Positions 40,206-50,100 of a DNA stretch of 64,000 nt are shown here, piece by piece (the stretch's first letter is position 1; each line of letters begins with the position of its first letter). The notes under the pieces are model-generated. The model saw only the letters and a list, made by a program, of their open reading frames with translations, had not been told where the DNA came from and did not search any database. Source of the stretch: Halopseudomonas formosensis (lineage in GTDB: Bacteria > Pseudomonadota > Gammaproteobacteria > Pseudomonadales > Pseudomonadaceae); assembly GCF_900115905.1 (NCBI RefSeq), contig NZ_FOYD01000001.1, forward strand, positions 248,001-312,000, given 5' to 3'. A program made the translations under genes and the position numbers.

Positions 40206-42236
40206 ATGTTCTCCCCCGCCAATGAAGCCCACTTCACCCTGGACCTGCCCGGCCTCGAGCACGACTTCCGGGTGCTGTCCTTCCGCGCTCAAGAAGCCAT
40301 CAGCCAGTGCTACCGCATCGAACTGCAGCTGGTCAGTGGCCAGCCGGACCTGGATCTGGAGGCCCTGCTGCAGCGCAATGCCTGGCTGGGTATTCAGCAT
40401 GGCGAAGGCGAGGGCACCGGCCTGCACGGCCTGATTCACCACGCCGCCATCGGCGAGGCCGGCAAGCGCCTGACCCGCTACCGCCTGGAACTGGTACCCC
40501 ACCTGCACTACCTGGGCCTGCGCCACAACCAGCGCATCTTCCAGCACCTGACGGTGCCCCAGATCATCAGCCGGGTGCTGGCCGACCACGGTATCCAGAG
40601 CGATGCCTACAGCTTCCAACTCGGTGTTGACTATCCCGAGCGCGACTACTGCACCCAGTACGACGAGACCGACCTGCACTTCATCCAGCGCCTGTGCGAG
40701 GAAGAGGGCATCCACTACCACTTCCGCCACAGCCCGGACGGCCATCACCTGGTGTTCGGCGACGACCAGACGGTGTTCCCGCGCCTGGCGCCCACCGGCT
40801 TTGATCAGGGCAACGGCATGGTCGCCGATGAGCCGGTGATCAAGCGCTTCGGCGTCCGCCTGGAAACCCGCACCAGCCGTGTCACCCGCCGCGACTACGA
40901 CCACCAGAAGGCCCGCCTGCTGCTGGAAAGCCAGGCCCGCGGAGAACAGCTGCCCGACCTGGAAGACTACGACTACCCCGGCCGCTTCACCGACCGCAGC
41001 CGCGGCAAGCACCTGGCCCAGCGCAGCCTCGAACGCCACCGCAGCGACTACCGCCAGGCTGCCGGCCACAGCGACCAACCGACTCTGCGCAGCGGCCACT
41101 TCCTCGAACTCCAGGGCCACCCGAGAGACAGCTGGAACGACCTCTGGCTGATCACCGCCATCCACCACGAAGGCAAACAACCCCAGGTTCTGGAGGAGTC
41201 CATAACCAGCGCAGAGTCGGCGGGCACCGATTATTCTCCCCCTCCCGCGAAGGGGGAGGGGGAAACAGCCTTCACCCAAGGCTACCGCAACCACTTCCAG
41301 GCCACCCCCTGGGACACCCCGCACCGCCCAGCCCTGCGCCACCCCAAACCCCGGGTGCTGGGCCAGCAGACCGCGGTGGTCACCGGCCCCGCCGGCGAAG
41401 AAATCCACTGCGACGACCAGGGCCGCATCAAGGTCCAGTTCCACTGGGACCGCGAAGGCCAGGCCGACGCCCACACCAGCTGCTGGCTGCGGGTGGCCAG
41501 CAGCTGGGCCGGCAACCACTGGGGCAGCGTCACCATCCCGCGCATCGGCATGGAAGTACTGGTCAGTTTTCTGGAAGGCGACCCGGACCAGCCGCTGGTC
41601 TCCGGCTGTCTGTACAACAGTGCTCATCCGGTGCCCTACGAGCTGCCGGCACACAAGACCCGCAGCCTGTTCAAGAGCCTGAGCAGCCCCGGCGGCAACG
41701 GCTTCAACGAACTGCGCATCGAGGACAAGGCCGGCGAGGAGCAGATCTTCATCCACGCCCAGCGCGACTGGGATCAGAACATCCAGCACGACCAGCGCAT
41801 CCGCGTCGGCAACGAACGCCACGAACGCATCGAAGCCAACCGCTACACCGAGAACCTGGCCGAAGAGCACCACCGCACCCACGCCGACCGCAGAACAGAA
41901 ATCAAGGCGGATGACCACCTGACCGTCGCCAACAACCAGCATGTAAAGCTTGGGCAGGGGCAGTTCATCGAGGCAGGGCAGGAGATTCACCTGTCCAGCG
42001 GCATGAAAGTGGTGCTGGAAGCCGGCGCGGAAATCACCTTCAAGGTCGGTGGCAGCTTCGTCAAGCTCGACCCCGGTGGCGTCACCATGGTTGGCCCGAG
42101 CGTGAAGATGAATTCCGGTGGCAGCGCAGGCCAGGGCTCAGGAGCCAGGCACGCCCCGCACGCCTACGCCTGCATGGTATGGGGCTTGAGCAACTGCGGG
42201 GCATGCTGCGTGAAAGCTTCGGTGACGCAGTATTGA
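40206..42236 (+). CDS. vgrG: Type VI secretion tip protein VgrG, 3' end altered
   Basis: Spike protein of the type VI system. The N-terminal gp27-like domain starts [18 protein letters not shown] and includes [26 protein letters not shown]. The gp5-like OB domain contains [31 protein letters not shown] and [11 protein letters not shown], and a beta-helix tail follows. The last about 29 residues (648-676) are Cys-rich nonsense unlike VgrG and are read out of frame through the start of the next gene. A GC-palindromic insertion encodes part of the linker near 345. There are no other secretion-system genes beside it, so it is an orphan vgrG. Confidence 0.9.
   Translation: MFSPANEAHFTLDLPGLEHDFRVLSFRAQEAISQCYRIELQLVSGQPDLDLEALLQRNAWLGIQHGEGEGTGLHGLIHHAAIGEAGKRLTRYRLELVPHLHYLGLRHNQRIFQHLTVPQIISRVLADHGIQSDAYSFQLGVDYPERDYCTQYDETDLHFIQRLCEEEGIHYHFRHSPDGHHLVFGDDQTVFPRLAPTGFDQGNGMVADEPVIKRFGVRLETRTSRVTRRDYDHQKARLLLESQARGEQLPDLEDYDYPGRFTDRSRGKHLAQRSLERHRSDYRQAAGHSDQPTLRSGHFLELQGHPRDSWNDLWLITAIHHEGKQPQVLEESITSAESAGTDYSPPPAKGEGETAFTQGYRNHFQATPWDTPHRPALRHPKPRVLGQQTAVVTGPAGEEIHCDDQGRIKVQFHWDREGQADAHTSCWLRVASSWAGNHWGSVTIPRIGMEVLVSFLEGDPDQPLVSGCLYNSAHPVPYELPAHKTRSLFKSLSSPGGNGFNELRIEDKAGEEQIFIHAQRDWDQNIQHDQRIRVGNERHERIEANRYTENLAEEHHRTHADRRTEIKADDHLTVANNQHVKLGQGQFIEAGQEIHLSSGMKVVLEAGAEITFKVGGSFVKLDPGGVTMVGPSVKMNSGGSAGQGSGARHAPHAYACMVWGLSNCGACCVKASVTQY
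41238..41262. repeat. GC-rich palindrome inside the vgrG coding region
   Basis: CCCCCTCCC (41238-41246) pairs perfectly with GGGAGGGGG (41254-41262) across a 7-nt loop. It translates in frame as [10 protein letters not shown] within the linker between the two VgrG domains. It resembles the short mobile palindromes usually found between genes. Confidence 0.6.
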
Positions 42237-43912
42237 TCCGCAAGGGCGCCGCCAATGCCGGTACTTACTATGTGTTCGGTCTGGACGACCTGCCCGCTGA
42301 TCAACAGCGGCCGGTACGCATGTATGGAGAATATCTCGACAGTCAGGACAACTTGCTGGCATCAAGCAACCAGCGAGTTGCCAATCGTGCAGGCCTTCCC
42401 CGGGTAAGTGGCGACTACCTGGTATTGGCATTGCCCCACACTCATAAAACTGCTCAGAGCATAAAAGAGCTCAACCAGGCCGTAATCAACGCAATGCTGG
42501 CTGAGCGAAGCAGCGCCGCAGCACAGGATAACTTCAGAAGAGCCTCCTCGGCAGCAAGGGGTGCAACGAGAGAAGCTATCCGAGCCCGCATGGACGAAAT
42601 CCTCCAGGAGGCTCGCGTACGTACCGCGAGTGCTGATGCTGCTACCGCACGGCAGAACGCACACCAGGCGAGAAGTGGTCTGCAGGATGCCGCCAAGCAC
42701 CTGAAAAGCCAACAGGATAACCCGCTTTTTCGGGCGCTCAACGGGAAGATGTTTCCGGCTGGGGTGATGATGTTGGAGTTGTATAACTTGAAGCTCGAGA
42801 TCGGCGTCAGCCAAGTTACAACACAGGAAAAAGGGAAGGGCAGAACGCGACTTGGGACGACTGGAGCGGTTCTTGACCTGCTCGTCGCCATGGAAGCATT
42901 GACATACAAGATGGCTGGTAGCAATTCGATACTGGCTGCATCCCGCAAGCCCCTGATTGAGATACCCAAAGGATTTGCTGTCAAGCTGATGGGAGAAACT
43001 TTAGGGCGCCGGGTCGTAAGAATAGTCACCGCCCGCCTGATCGGCGTGGCTTCAGCTAGCCTGGTAATGGTCGGCATCTGCCTGTATGACGCCTGGCATG
43101 CGTGGCGTTGGAACGACGACGCCATGTGGGGGTACCTGCTGATGGCCAGCGGTGCGGCTGTCGGCGTGGTCGGGGGGTTCTTTGTCAGCGGTAGCGCGCT
43201 GCTTGGTCCTTTCGGATGGGTGGCATTACTGCTTATCGGTACCGGCGCCGGCGTGGTTTACTGGCTCAGCAATACACCGCTGGAGGACTGGCTTGGCAAC
43301 GGTCCTTTCGGCGACAACACCAGGCATCCCCATTTGCTGGACCCGGATGAAGCTTTTTATCGCCTGATCGGTTTGTTCGCCGGCCCTACCATCAAGGTCG
43401 AAACCAACCCCCTTTACAACCCTGACGCAAAGTTGTTGATGCACGACCCGGTTCCCTATGCGGTAAGAAAAGCCAATACGGTGATACGGATTGAAACTCA
43501 TCTGCCAGGTTTGCTGGGGAGTCAGGAGGGGGCCAGCATCCGTGCGGAATGTCGGCTTCACAGCACGGAAACCGTCTATCAGCGAGGCAATCCGCCCATG
43601 ACTGAGCCTGTATTGGCAACCGACCTGCGGAAGACCACTCGGACAGTTATTCCCGCTGCTCAGATTGCCTGGCCGGGGTCTCTTCTGCTTTATGTAAGCA
43701 CCCCTGCTTCGCGTCGCTGGAATGGCAAATATTCCGATACCAGCCTGCATCATGAGTGGTACCTGCGGGTTCAGGCGCGAGTTGAGTTGCCCGAGGATAC
43801 CTGGGTATTCCCCGCGCCCGCACCGAAAATACCATTGCGCAATGCTGCCAGTCAGGCCTTCTCGGCCCAGCCGGACGTGTTTTATCCCATCACTGCCGCT
43901 CAGGACCTATGA
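42179..43912 (+). CDS. Type VI effector of VasX/BTH_I2691 type, apparently N-terminally truncated
   Basis: The 577-residue frame resembles the C-terminal part of the VasX-like pore-forming toxins loaded on VgrG. It has an N-terminal segment ([26 protein letters not shown], then [23 protein letters not shown]), a helical region, three membrane segments (about 284-304, 317-337, 345-363) and a beta-rich C-terminus. The expected N-terminal part of several hundred residues with the CPLC-type motif is absent. The frame begins inside the vgrG 3' end with no good ribosome binding site, so it may be a remnant. Assignment is from memory of the family and is moderate. Confidence 0.6.
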   Translation: MGLEQLRGMLRESFGDAVLIRKGAANAGTYYVFGLDDLPADQQRPVRMYGEYLDSQDNLLASSNQRVANRAGLPRVSGDYLVLALPHTHKTAQSIKELNQAVINAMLAERSSAAAQDNFRRASSAARGATREAIRARMDEILQEARVRTASADAATARQNAHQARSGLQDAAKHLKSQQDNPLFRALNGKMFPAGVMMLELYNLKLEIGVSQVTTQEKGKGRTRLGTTGAVLDLLVAMEALTYKMAGSNSILAASRKPLIEIPKGFAVKLMGETLGRRVVRIVTARLIGVASASLVMVGICLYDAWHAWRWNDDAMWGYLLMASGAAVGVVGGFFVSGSALLGPFGWVALLLIGTGAGVVYWLSNTPLEDWLGNGPFGDNTRHPHLLDPDEAFYRLIGLFAGPTIKVETNPLYNPDAKLLMHDPVPYAVRKANTVIRIETHLPGLLGSQEGASIRAECRLHSTETVYQRGNPPMTEPVLATDLRKTTRTVIPAAQIAWPGSLLLYVSTPASRRWNGKYSDTSLHHEWYLRVQARVELPEDTWVFPAPAPKIPLRNAASQAFSAQPDVFYPITAAQDL

Positions 43913-44967
43913 ATACCGTTACTTACGCCCCCACAGCCTACCGCCCGGACCGTATCCCGGCGCAACTCCCTTCCAGCGAGCGATCCTGGCTCAAAAAAAT
44001 GGGCAGGGTCCGCCTGCCTTGGGGCAATACGCAGGAGCTGGCACCGGCCAAATTCTTCTATCAAGACACTCCAGCTGATTTGCGATTTGGCGAAGAGGTG
44101 AGGCGGGAAGACGCCGAAAAGAAGGCTAATGGCACCTATAAGCCCAGAATCACGGAAACGGAAGACTTTCACTATATACATGATCATCAGCGACACCGTT
44201 TTGCTCAACTCTCTGTTGGGGGGAGGTTCTGGACGAATTTATATATCTTCGGGAAGGGGATAACTCTATTTGTGATTCCGGTATATATCCTAGTTTGTAT
44301 TATGCTCGCGTTTGACTCGGAGATAGGTTTTTTAGCCGAGATGATTGATAGCATTGTAAGTGGTGCATATATATTCTCACCCCTATATCTAAGTTGGATG
44401 TTGGGGGCGTTGGTCGTTAACAAACTCCCCAAACTCTGGATCCGCCCCTCCCGTGGCCCGCTCTGGGAACTCAACCGCCAGACTGGCATGGTCACCGTCT
44501 TTGATTACGACAATAACGGCGAGTACAAGAAGAACGGCACCATAGGTGAACTCACCGCACCCTTTCATGAGTTCGATGCTTACGTCATCAGCAGCCCGGA
44601 TCGGCAAGGGTTGCCACTGAATGTGCTCAACCTCTCACACCGCTATCGGGATATCCGCATCAACTTTGCTCCCCTTGTGCACCAGAGTGACGATGTCAAC
44701 GAACATTTTGCGCTGTGGGACTATATCCAGAACTACATGGATGTCAGCCGCCCACTCCCCGATGTTCCCTATCTGGAGCAATACCGGCAACTCGACCCCA
44801 CCACCGCCGAACACGACCGGCGTACCGGGCGCAATCCGCGTTACTGGGTGGACATGGACGACGAGACCTTCAAGACCAGACTCAATGAAATCCATGCCGC
44901 CATACGCAACATCGACACGCTGCGCCGGCCCAACCTGATGGCGAAGCACTGTGAATATGTGGACTGA
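43909..44967 (+). CDS. Membrane protein, DUF6708-like, possible immunity protein
   Basis: The 352-residue protein has two membrane segments (about 113-134 and 148-170) and a soluble C-terminal domain with GPLWELNRQTGMVTVFDY, HEFDAYVISSPDRQGLPLN, YIQNYMDVSRPLPDVPYLEQYRQLDP and RTGRNPRYWVDMD. I associate this pattern with the DUF6708 family found beside VasX-type effectors. Its start overlaps the toxin stop by 4 nt (ATGA), so the two are cotranscribed. Immunity against the adjacent toxin is inferred from position and topology. The membrane-coding part (about 44160-44400) is markedly AT-rich against its surroundings. Confidence 0.6.
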   Translation: MNTVTYAPTAYRPDRIPAQLPSSERSWLKKMGRVRLPWGNTQELAPAKFFYQDTPADLRFGEEVRREDAEKKANGTYKPRITETEDFHYIHDHQRHRFAQLSVGGRFWTNLYIFGKGITLFVIPVYILVCIMLAFDSEIGFLAEMIDSIVSGAYIFSPLYLSWMLGALVVNKLPKLWIRPSRGPLWELNRQTGMVTVFDYDNNGEYKKNGTIGELTAPFHEFDAYVISSPDRQGLPLNVLNLSHRYRDIRINFAPLVHQSDDVNEHFALWDYIQNYMDVSRPLPDVPYLEQYRQLDPTTAEHDRRTGRNPRYWVDMDDETFKTRLNEIHAAIRNIDTLRRPNLMAKHCEYVD

Positions 44968-45050
44968 TACGAGCAAGCCAGCGTGGATGGCAGCAATGGA
45001 GGCTGCAGAGGGTCTCCCTAAATGTATCACCTGCCGGTCCGGGTTGGGGC

Positions 45051-45075
45051 AATACCCTGATGTGCCCAGGGTATT
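45051..45075. repeat. 9-bp inverted repeat at convergent gene ends
   Basis: AATACCCTG (45051-45059) and CAGGGTATT (45067-45075) with a 7-nt loop, between the DUF6708-like gene and the chemoreceptor gene, which converge. No T-run; possibly a weak bidirectional terminator. Confidence 0.5.
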
Positions 45076-45122
45076 ACCGAATGTGCCTCTATCACTTTAG
45101 CCGATGGGGGCCGGGGTGAATG

Positions 45123-46688
45123 TCAGGCCTGCTGCAGGTGCGCAATCAACCCCTGTTGGCGCTCGACCTGCTGGCCAACGGCTGCACCGGCCTGCAGGGT
45201 GTCGAGCAGGTGCTGGTGGGTTGTACTGGCGAGCTGGTGAATATGCTGCAGGCGCTGGCTGATCTCACTGGCGGTCTGGCTTTGCTGGTCGCTGGCGGCC
45301 GCGATCTGCTGGTTGCGGTCATCACCCTGTTCGATGCCGGCGCAGATGCTGCCCAGCGCCTCGTGGCAGGCGTTCACATGTTCGACGCTTTGCAGCGAAT
45401 GGCTCTGCCCGCGGTGCATGGCGGTGACCACCGCTTCAGCGCCCTGTTGCAGGGTGCTGATCATCTGCTGGATTTCGTCGGTTGAGGCCTGGGTGCGCTG
45501 GGCCAGGGTTCTGACTTCATCGGCGACCACGGCGAAGCCGCGACCATTCTCACCAGCGCGGGCGGCTTCAATCGCGGCGTTGAGCGCCAGCAGGTTGGTC
45601 TGCTCGGCAATCGCCCGGATCACTTCGAGAATGCGCCCGATCGACTGGCTGTGTTGGTTAAGACTGTCGACTGCGTCAGTGGCCTGCTCCAGCTCACTGG
45701 CCAGGGCCTGAATGCTGGCCCGGGCATCTTCGGCGCGCTGGCGGCCAAGTTGCCCGGCCGTGCGGTTGGCGCTGCCCAGCCGCGCCGCGTCGCGGGTATT
45801 GGCCGCAACCTCGCGGATGGTGGCGCTGAACTGTTCGACGGCGGCGGCAATCGCCGCCAGGCTGTCCTGTTGTTGCTGGCTGCCATGGTGGCTGCTGGAG
45901 AGCAACTGATTGGCAGTCTGGACGTGCCCGGTGATCTGCTGATTGCTGTCGCCAAAGCGGGTGATCATGACCGCCAGTCGGGTTTCGAGCAGGCGCAGTG
46001 ACAATTGTATCTGTCCAATGGCATCGGCCCGCCCAGTGTAGATCAACTGTTTGATCGGATGGGCAAGCAGTTTTCGGCAATGGCCGGTCAACTGTTCCAG
46101 GGCCCGGTTATGCCAGCTCAACAGCAGACCGGCGGCTGCCAGGCTGGTGAAAATACAGAGCCAGCCGATCAGGTCGCCCCGTTGCAGCGCCAGCAGCACC
46201 AGCGGCATGAAGCCCAGGCTTGCCAACAGCAGTTGCCAGTGCGCCGGTCGCAGCCAGGCCCAGCGTAGCTCCGGCGGCTGGTGGCCGTGGCCGCGAATAC
46301 GATAGATCCGCTGGGCACGGGCGATGGTGATGGGGTCAGGCAGATGGTAGATGGCCTGATACTCGAGAATCTGGCCGTTGCTATCGGTGATCGGGCTGAT
46401 ATAGGCATCAACCCAGAATTCACTGCCGTCAGCGCGGCGGTTCTTGAGCATGCCCATCCAGGACTGGCCCTTGCCCAGAGTCTCCCACAGGTCCTTGATC
46501 GGACCCTTGGGCATTTCGGGATGACGCAGCCGGGCAATCGGCTGACCGATCAGCTCGGCCGGCGTCAGTCCGGCAGCAGCATAAAACGGATCGCTGGCTT
46601 GCAATACCCGGCCGGCAGTATCGGTAACGACCAGCAACTGGGCCGGTGGGTGGTCGACGGTTTTTGGCAGCGATTGATGGCGGCTCAT
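45123..46688 (-). CDS. Methyl-accepting chemotaxis protein with N-terminal PAS domain (Aer-like)
   Basis: The 521-residue chemoreceptor has an N-terminal cytoplasmic PAS domain (about 16-120, including [26 protein letters not shown]), two close membrane segments (about 152-168 and 172-191), then the helical signalling module with the highly conserved tip [25 protein letters not shown] (about 360-384). The layout is that of Aer, the redox/energy taxis receptor that binds FAD in its PAS domain. It lacks a periplasmic ligand domain. It lies downstream of the DUF1329 operon behind a terminator, so it probably has its own promoter in 46689-46790. A role in taxis during phenol use is inferred. Confidence 0.85.
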   Translation of the reverse strand: MSRHQSLPKTVDHPPAQLLVVTDTAGRVLQASDPFYAAAGLTPAELIGQPIARLRHPEMPKGPIKDLWETLGKGQSWMGMLKNRRADGSEFWVDAYISPITDSNGQILEYQAIYHLPDPITIARAQRIYRIRGHGHQPPELRWAWLRPAHWQLLLASLGFMPLVLLALQRGDLIGWLCIFTSLAAAGLLLSWHNRALEQLTGHCRKLLAHPIKQLIYTGRADAIGQIQLSLRLLETRLAVMITRFGDSNQQITGHVQTANQLLSSSHHGSQQQQDSLAAIAAAVEQFSATIREVAANTRDAARLGSANRTAGQLGRQRAEDARASIQALASELEQATDAVDSLNQHSQSIGRILEVIRAIAEQTNLLALNAAIEAARAGENGRGFAVVADEVRTLAQRTQASTDEIQQMISTLQQGAEAVVTAMHRGQSHSLQSVEHVNACHEALGSICAGIEQGDDRNQQIAAASDQQSQTASEISQRLQHIHQLASTTHQHLLDTLQAGAAVGQQVERQQGLIAHLQQA

Positions 46689-46789
46689 CCTTACCCTCTC
46701 GTGTTGTTGTTATTCAGTCAGTGTGCGGTCGTGCCCGATGTGCCGGGTAGTGTGCTGGCGCAATGACTGACTCAGGAGCGCAGTTTTGG

Positions 46790-46816
46790 AAAACGGGGCC
46801 CGCATTGCGCGGGCCC
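46790..46816 (-). terminator. Rho-independent terminator of the DUF1302/DUF1329 operon
   Basis: Read on the minus strand: stem GGGCCCGC / GCGGGCCC (46816-46809 and 46803-46796) with a 5-nt loop, followed by CGTTTT. It is 18 nt after the DUF1329 stop and separates this operon from the chemoreceptor gene. Confidence 0.75.
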
Positions 46817-46834
46817 AAGGAGCAGCAAAGGGGG

Positions 46835-48151
46835 TTAGTTGCCGGTGGCGCGCATGTGCTGCACGCTGAACATCTCCGGCGTGCTCAGGCTGGGGTCGAC
46901 CTGGCCCTTGAACTGGCCGGTGGTGCAGTGCATGGCCTGAACATCGATCATGCTGAAGCTGTCATCGATCGATACCCCGCTGCCCTTGTTCTTGGGCAGG
47001 TGGTGGTCGGGGTGGGCCTGGCCGATGGTGAAGGTCTTCCACAGGCTGCCACGCCGGTCATAAGACACGGTACGCGGGATGGTGAAGGTCTGCGCATCCA
47101 TGTAGTGGGTGCGCTTGGCCAGCGGGTGGCTGCTGTCGACCGGTTCGGCGTCGACCTCGTAGACCTTGCGCAACTGCCAGGTGATGTTGGGGAAACAGCC
47201 ACCCTGGCCACCGAAGGCCACGACCTGATAGCCGTCGCTGTCACTGTGGGTTTCGCTGTCCAGTTGCAGGTCGTTGTGGTTATAGAACGGCATCAGCATG
47301 TACCGGGTGCCCTTGTAGGTCCAGTTCATGTCCGAGATGCGCCCGTTGTAGCCTTCGAAATCTTCGATCATCAGGTCCGAACCGAGGAACGCGTCGGTCA
47401 CCTGACCGGTGGCCAGGCGCCGCACCCGGCGCTGAAAGCCCAGGTACAGCCAGGAGTTGTCACGCTTGAGATCATCCATGGCGCGGTGAATCAGCAACTG
47501 GGTGTTGCGCACATCATGGGGCTCGAGCACCTGTACGTAGATGCCACGGAACAGCTCCGATGGGTTGGGGGTAATCGCAGGTTTGGGCTCCTGATTAACC
47601 CGCCCCGTGAAGTTGAGGAAGTGGAAGTTGAACTTGATGGTCCGCTCGACACGGCCACTGTTCATGTCCCGGTACTTCCAGTAGAAGGGCATGATCGCGG
47701 CGCTGTCGCCCCAGTTGTAGCCGTACTTGTAGTTCCAGGCCAGCTTTTCACCTGCGCGTGGATCGTTGGCATCCGGCTCTTCGGGAAACGGCCGTCCGGC
47801 CTGCCAGCCGTTGATTTCGCCGGGCTTGGTGCCAAGGCTGACCTGACCCAGGCTGGCGCGGGTGGCTTCGACGTAGTTAGGATGCAGGTCGAAGGAAGTG
47901 GTCTGGCCGACGCTCAGTTCGACCCAGCCCTGCTCGATGAAGCTCAAAAAGGCCGGGTCGATGATGTCCTTGAACTGCGCGACATTGCCCTGGTTGATGG
48001 TCATACCGGCCGATAGGCCAGGATGGCTGGGTTGGCTGTCGCGATAGGGATAAAAGCTGTTGTCGACCACGTCGGCCAGTGTTTGAGCGCTACCGATGGC
48101 AGCAGCCAGACCCAGAGCCAGGGTACAGCGAGTGAGTGTCTTGTTGTTCAT
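46835..48151 (-). CDS. DUF1329 domain protein (periplasmic, LolA-like fold family)
   Basis: The 438-residue precursor has a signal peptide (LALGLAAAIGSAQTLA). It shows the DUF1329 pattern: DWRYLYLG-like (here NSWLYLGFQRRVRRL), SDLMIEDFEGYNGRI, YMLMPFYNHNDL and ITWQLRKVYEVDAEP. DUF1329 proteins occur with DUF1302 and RND proteins in Pseudomonas, often near degradation genes for hydrophobic compounds. Exact biochemistry is unknown; a lipid or hydrophobic-molecule carrier between membranes is inferred from the family's LolA/LolB-like prediction. Confidence 0.9.
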   Translation of the reverse strand: MNNKTLTRCTLALGLAAAIGSAQTLADVVDNSFYPYRDSQPSHPGLSAGMTINQGNVAQFKDIIDPAFLSFIEQGWVELSVGQTTSFDLHPNYVEATRASLGQVSLGTKPGEINGWQAGRPFPEEPDANDPRAGEKLAWNYKYGYNWGDSAAIMPFYWKYRDMNSGRVERTIKFNFHFLNFTGRVNQEPKPAITPNPSELFRGIYVQVLEPHDVRNTQLLIHRAMDDLKRDNSWLYLGFQRRVRRLATGQVTDAFLGSDLMIEDFEGYNGRISDMNWTYKGTRYMLMPFYNHNDLQLDSETHSDSDGYQVVAFGGQGGCFPNITWQLRKVYEVDAEPVDSSHPLAKRTHYMDAQTFTIPRTVSYDRRGSLWKTFTIGQAHPDHHLPKNKGSGVSIDDSFSMIDVQAMHCTTGQFKGQVDPSLSTPEMFSVQHMRATGN

Positions 48152-48165
48152 ATCCAGTCCTCGTT

Positions 48166-50055
48166 TTAGAAGCTGTAGCGCAGTGTCAATTGCAGTTCGT
48201 CTTGGCCCTTGGCCATGCCCAGCGGGCCAGCGCGGAAGCGACCCAGCGGCTCATAACCGCCCAGACCAAGGCTGTGGCCCTCCGGATGGCCGGGGAAGGC
48301 GGCGGTGAAGGGGTCCCAGGGGTTGCAGGTGCGGCAATCGTCGAACTTGTTGGCACCGCTGCCGACCTTGAGGTTGGCACCGCCGATCAGTCGCAGGTTG
48401 TCGCTGATCAGCCACTCGATGCTGGGCGCTACGGTGGTGGCGCCGGCACGGAAGTCGTGGGCGGCGAGCAACTGCGGGCTCAGGCGATCACGCACCCACC
48501 AGCCCTTGACCAGCAGGGTGCCGATCCAGTTGGCCTTCCAGTCGGGGATGCCGACCCGGCCCAGTTCGCGCTTCTCGCTCTCGTACTGATGGATATGCTG
48601 ACCAAAGACCTGCCCGGAGAACAGAAATGCCCGGCGGCTGTTCAGGGCCGGGATGAAGATGTTCTTGTCGGCGCCGATCACATAGCGGGTCACACTGTTT
48701 TCCGAGTACAGCCGGCTCTTCATGGTGTTGGCAAATTCCTCACCTTCGGTGTGTGCGACTTCAACCCGGAACACGGTATCCAGCCCTTGCGAGTAGTAGT
48801 CGAGTGAGCCGCCGAGCAGGTTGACCCGCGGGAAGTGGATATCGAAGGCGATCAGGCTAGGCCAGATCCCGGTTTCCCCAGTAAAGCCGTTCTGCGCCGG
48901 GATACCGCCACGCAGGGATGGCAGCTGGCTGCGGTAGGTCAGGGCATTGAGCGAGAAGCCGATATCCCCATAGACCCCTTCGAGCTTGAGACCGAACTGG
49001 GTGTTGGACAGGCTCCAGGCCGGCATGTGGGCCTTGCGGATGCCAATCTGGCCAGGCCCGAAGTCGGTGGCTATATCCCCGCCGGCAAAGTTGGCCACGG
49101 TGCCGCCGTACTCCCACAGGGTGTTCATGCCGCGGAAGAAACAGCCGGCGTCGAGGATCACGTTGGGGGAGCCGCACTGGCCGATGTCATGCGGACGAAA
49201 GCGATCGAAGTTCCACACGAACGATAGATTGAGGTCGTCGAAGACGTCGCCGGCGCCCATGCGGTAGTCGGATTTGAGAATCCACATTGGGATGCGGATG
49301 TCTTCCAGCTCGTCGTAGATATTGTTGCGTGAGAAGTCCACCGGGTTGATCACATCCAGTACCCGGAACAGGTCGGTCCGGCCCCAGACCACCTGCTGCT
49401 TGCCCAGCCGGGTACTGAGAATGTGGCCGTTATCGAAGCCATAGTCGAAGTCGACATACAGCTCACGGATGAAGTCCAGCCGGTCGTTGAACTCGGAAAA
49501 GCGCAGGTCGTTGCTGTCCTTGTCCAGATAACCGTTGATACAGCCGCGCTTATCCTTGTCGCAGGGCCGCACCGGGACCCCGAAGGCGGCTCCGCCGGAG
49601 GTGTTGTGCAGGTTTTCGCCGAGTACGATCATGCCGCGATTGGGGTGGTTGGCGACGTCGAAACTGTTGGGCAGTTTCAGGCCGCTACCGTGCGGCACGC
49701 TGGTGCTGCCGCCAAGGCCGCTGGTGTTCTCCAGGCTGACTGCGCCACCGGCCTTTCGTCCGTATTCGCTGCTATTGAGGTCGTAGACTCCGTCGTAGCT
49801 ACCGCGTAATACCCCGTACCAGGACACGTTGCTGAACGGGCCGCGCTCGCCGAGTTTGCGCTCGGCAGTGAGCTGCAGGGTGTTGCGGAATTTCGATAGG
49901 CCGACATGGTCGCGGACATAGGTGGCGTTCTCGTAGAAACCGGTAATCTTGGTTTCCTCGCTGGCGATAGCACCGGCCAGCGGAGTCAGCGCCAGCCCGA
50001 CGCCGCCGAGCAGGGCGACACTCCAGTGTCTGAGGCTTTTTCTTGTTGTTTGCAT
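48166..50055 (-). CDS. DUF1302 outer-membrane protein
   Basis: The 629-residue precursor has a signal peptide (LLGGVGLALTPLAGAIA) and a predicted beta-barrel-like mature protein with alternating aromatic strands, a C-terminal aromatic (LQLTLRYSF) typical of outer membrane proteins, and ELYVDFDYGFDNGHILSTRLGKQQVVWGRTDLFRVLDVINPVDFSRN, the DUF1302 signature. It is 14 nt upstream of the DUF1329 gene. Probable role: outer membrane export or uptake of hydrophobic molecules with the RND partner. Confidence 0.9.
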   Translation of the reverse strand: MQTTRKSLRHWSVALLGGVGLALTPLAGAIASEETKITGFYENATYVRDHVGLSKFRNTLQLTAERKLGERGPFSNVSWYGVLRGSYDGVYDLNSSEYGRKAGGAVSLENTSGLGGSTSVPHGSGLKLPNSFDVANHPNRGMIVLGENLHNTSGGAAFGVPVRPCDKDKRGCINGYLDKDSNDLRFSEFNDRLDFIRELYVDFDYGFDNGHILSTRLGKQQVVWGRTDLFRVLDVINPVDFSRNNIYDELEDIRIPMWILKSDYRMGAGDVFDDLNLSFVWNFDRFRPHDIGQCGSPNVILDAGCFFRGMNTLWEYGGTVANFAGGDIATDFGPGQIGIRKAHMPAWSLSNTQFGLKLEGVYGDIGFSLNALTYRSQLPSLRGGIPAQNGFTGETGIWPSLIAFDIHFPRVNLLGGSLDYYSQGLDTVFRVEVAHTEGEEFANTMKSRLYSENSVTRYVIGADKNIFIPALNSRRAFLFSGQVFGQHIHQYESEKRELGRVGIPDWKANWIGTLLVKGWWVRDRLSPQLLAAHDFRAGATTVAPSIEWLISDNLRLIGGANLKVGSGANKFDDCRTCNPWDPFTAAFPGHPEGHSLGLGGYEPLGRFRAGPLGMAKGQDELQLTLRYSF

Positions 50056-50100
50056 TGGCAGTTCCTCTTGAGGGCTGAAAAAGGAGTGGCGGACGGGGTG

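Noticed and set aside
40185-41990. Long minus-strand frame opposite vgrG
   Set aside because: Antisense shadow; repetitive Val/Ala composition reflects codon bias of vgrG.
46689-46790. Possible sigma-54 or FliA promoter for the chemoreceptor gene
   Set aside because: No TGGCAC-N5-TTGC element and no TAAA-N15-GCCGATAA match was found on the minus strand.
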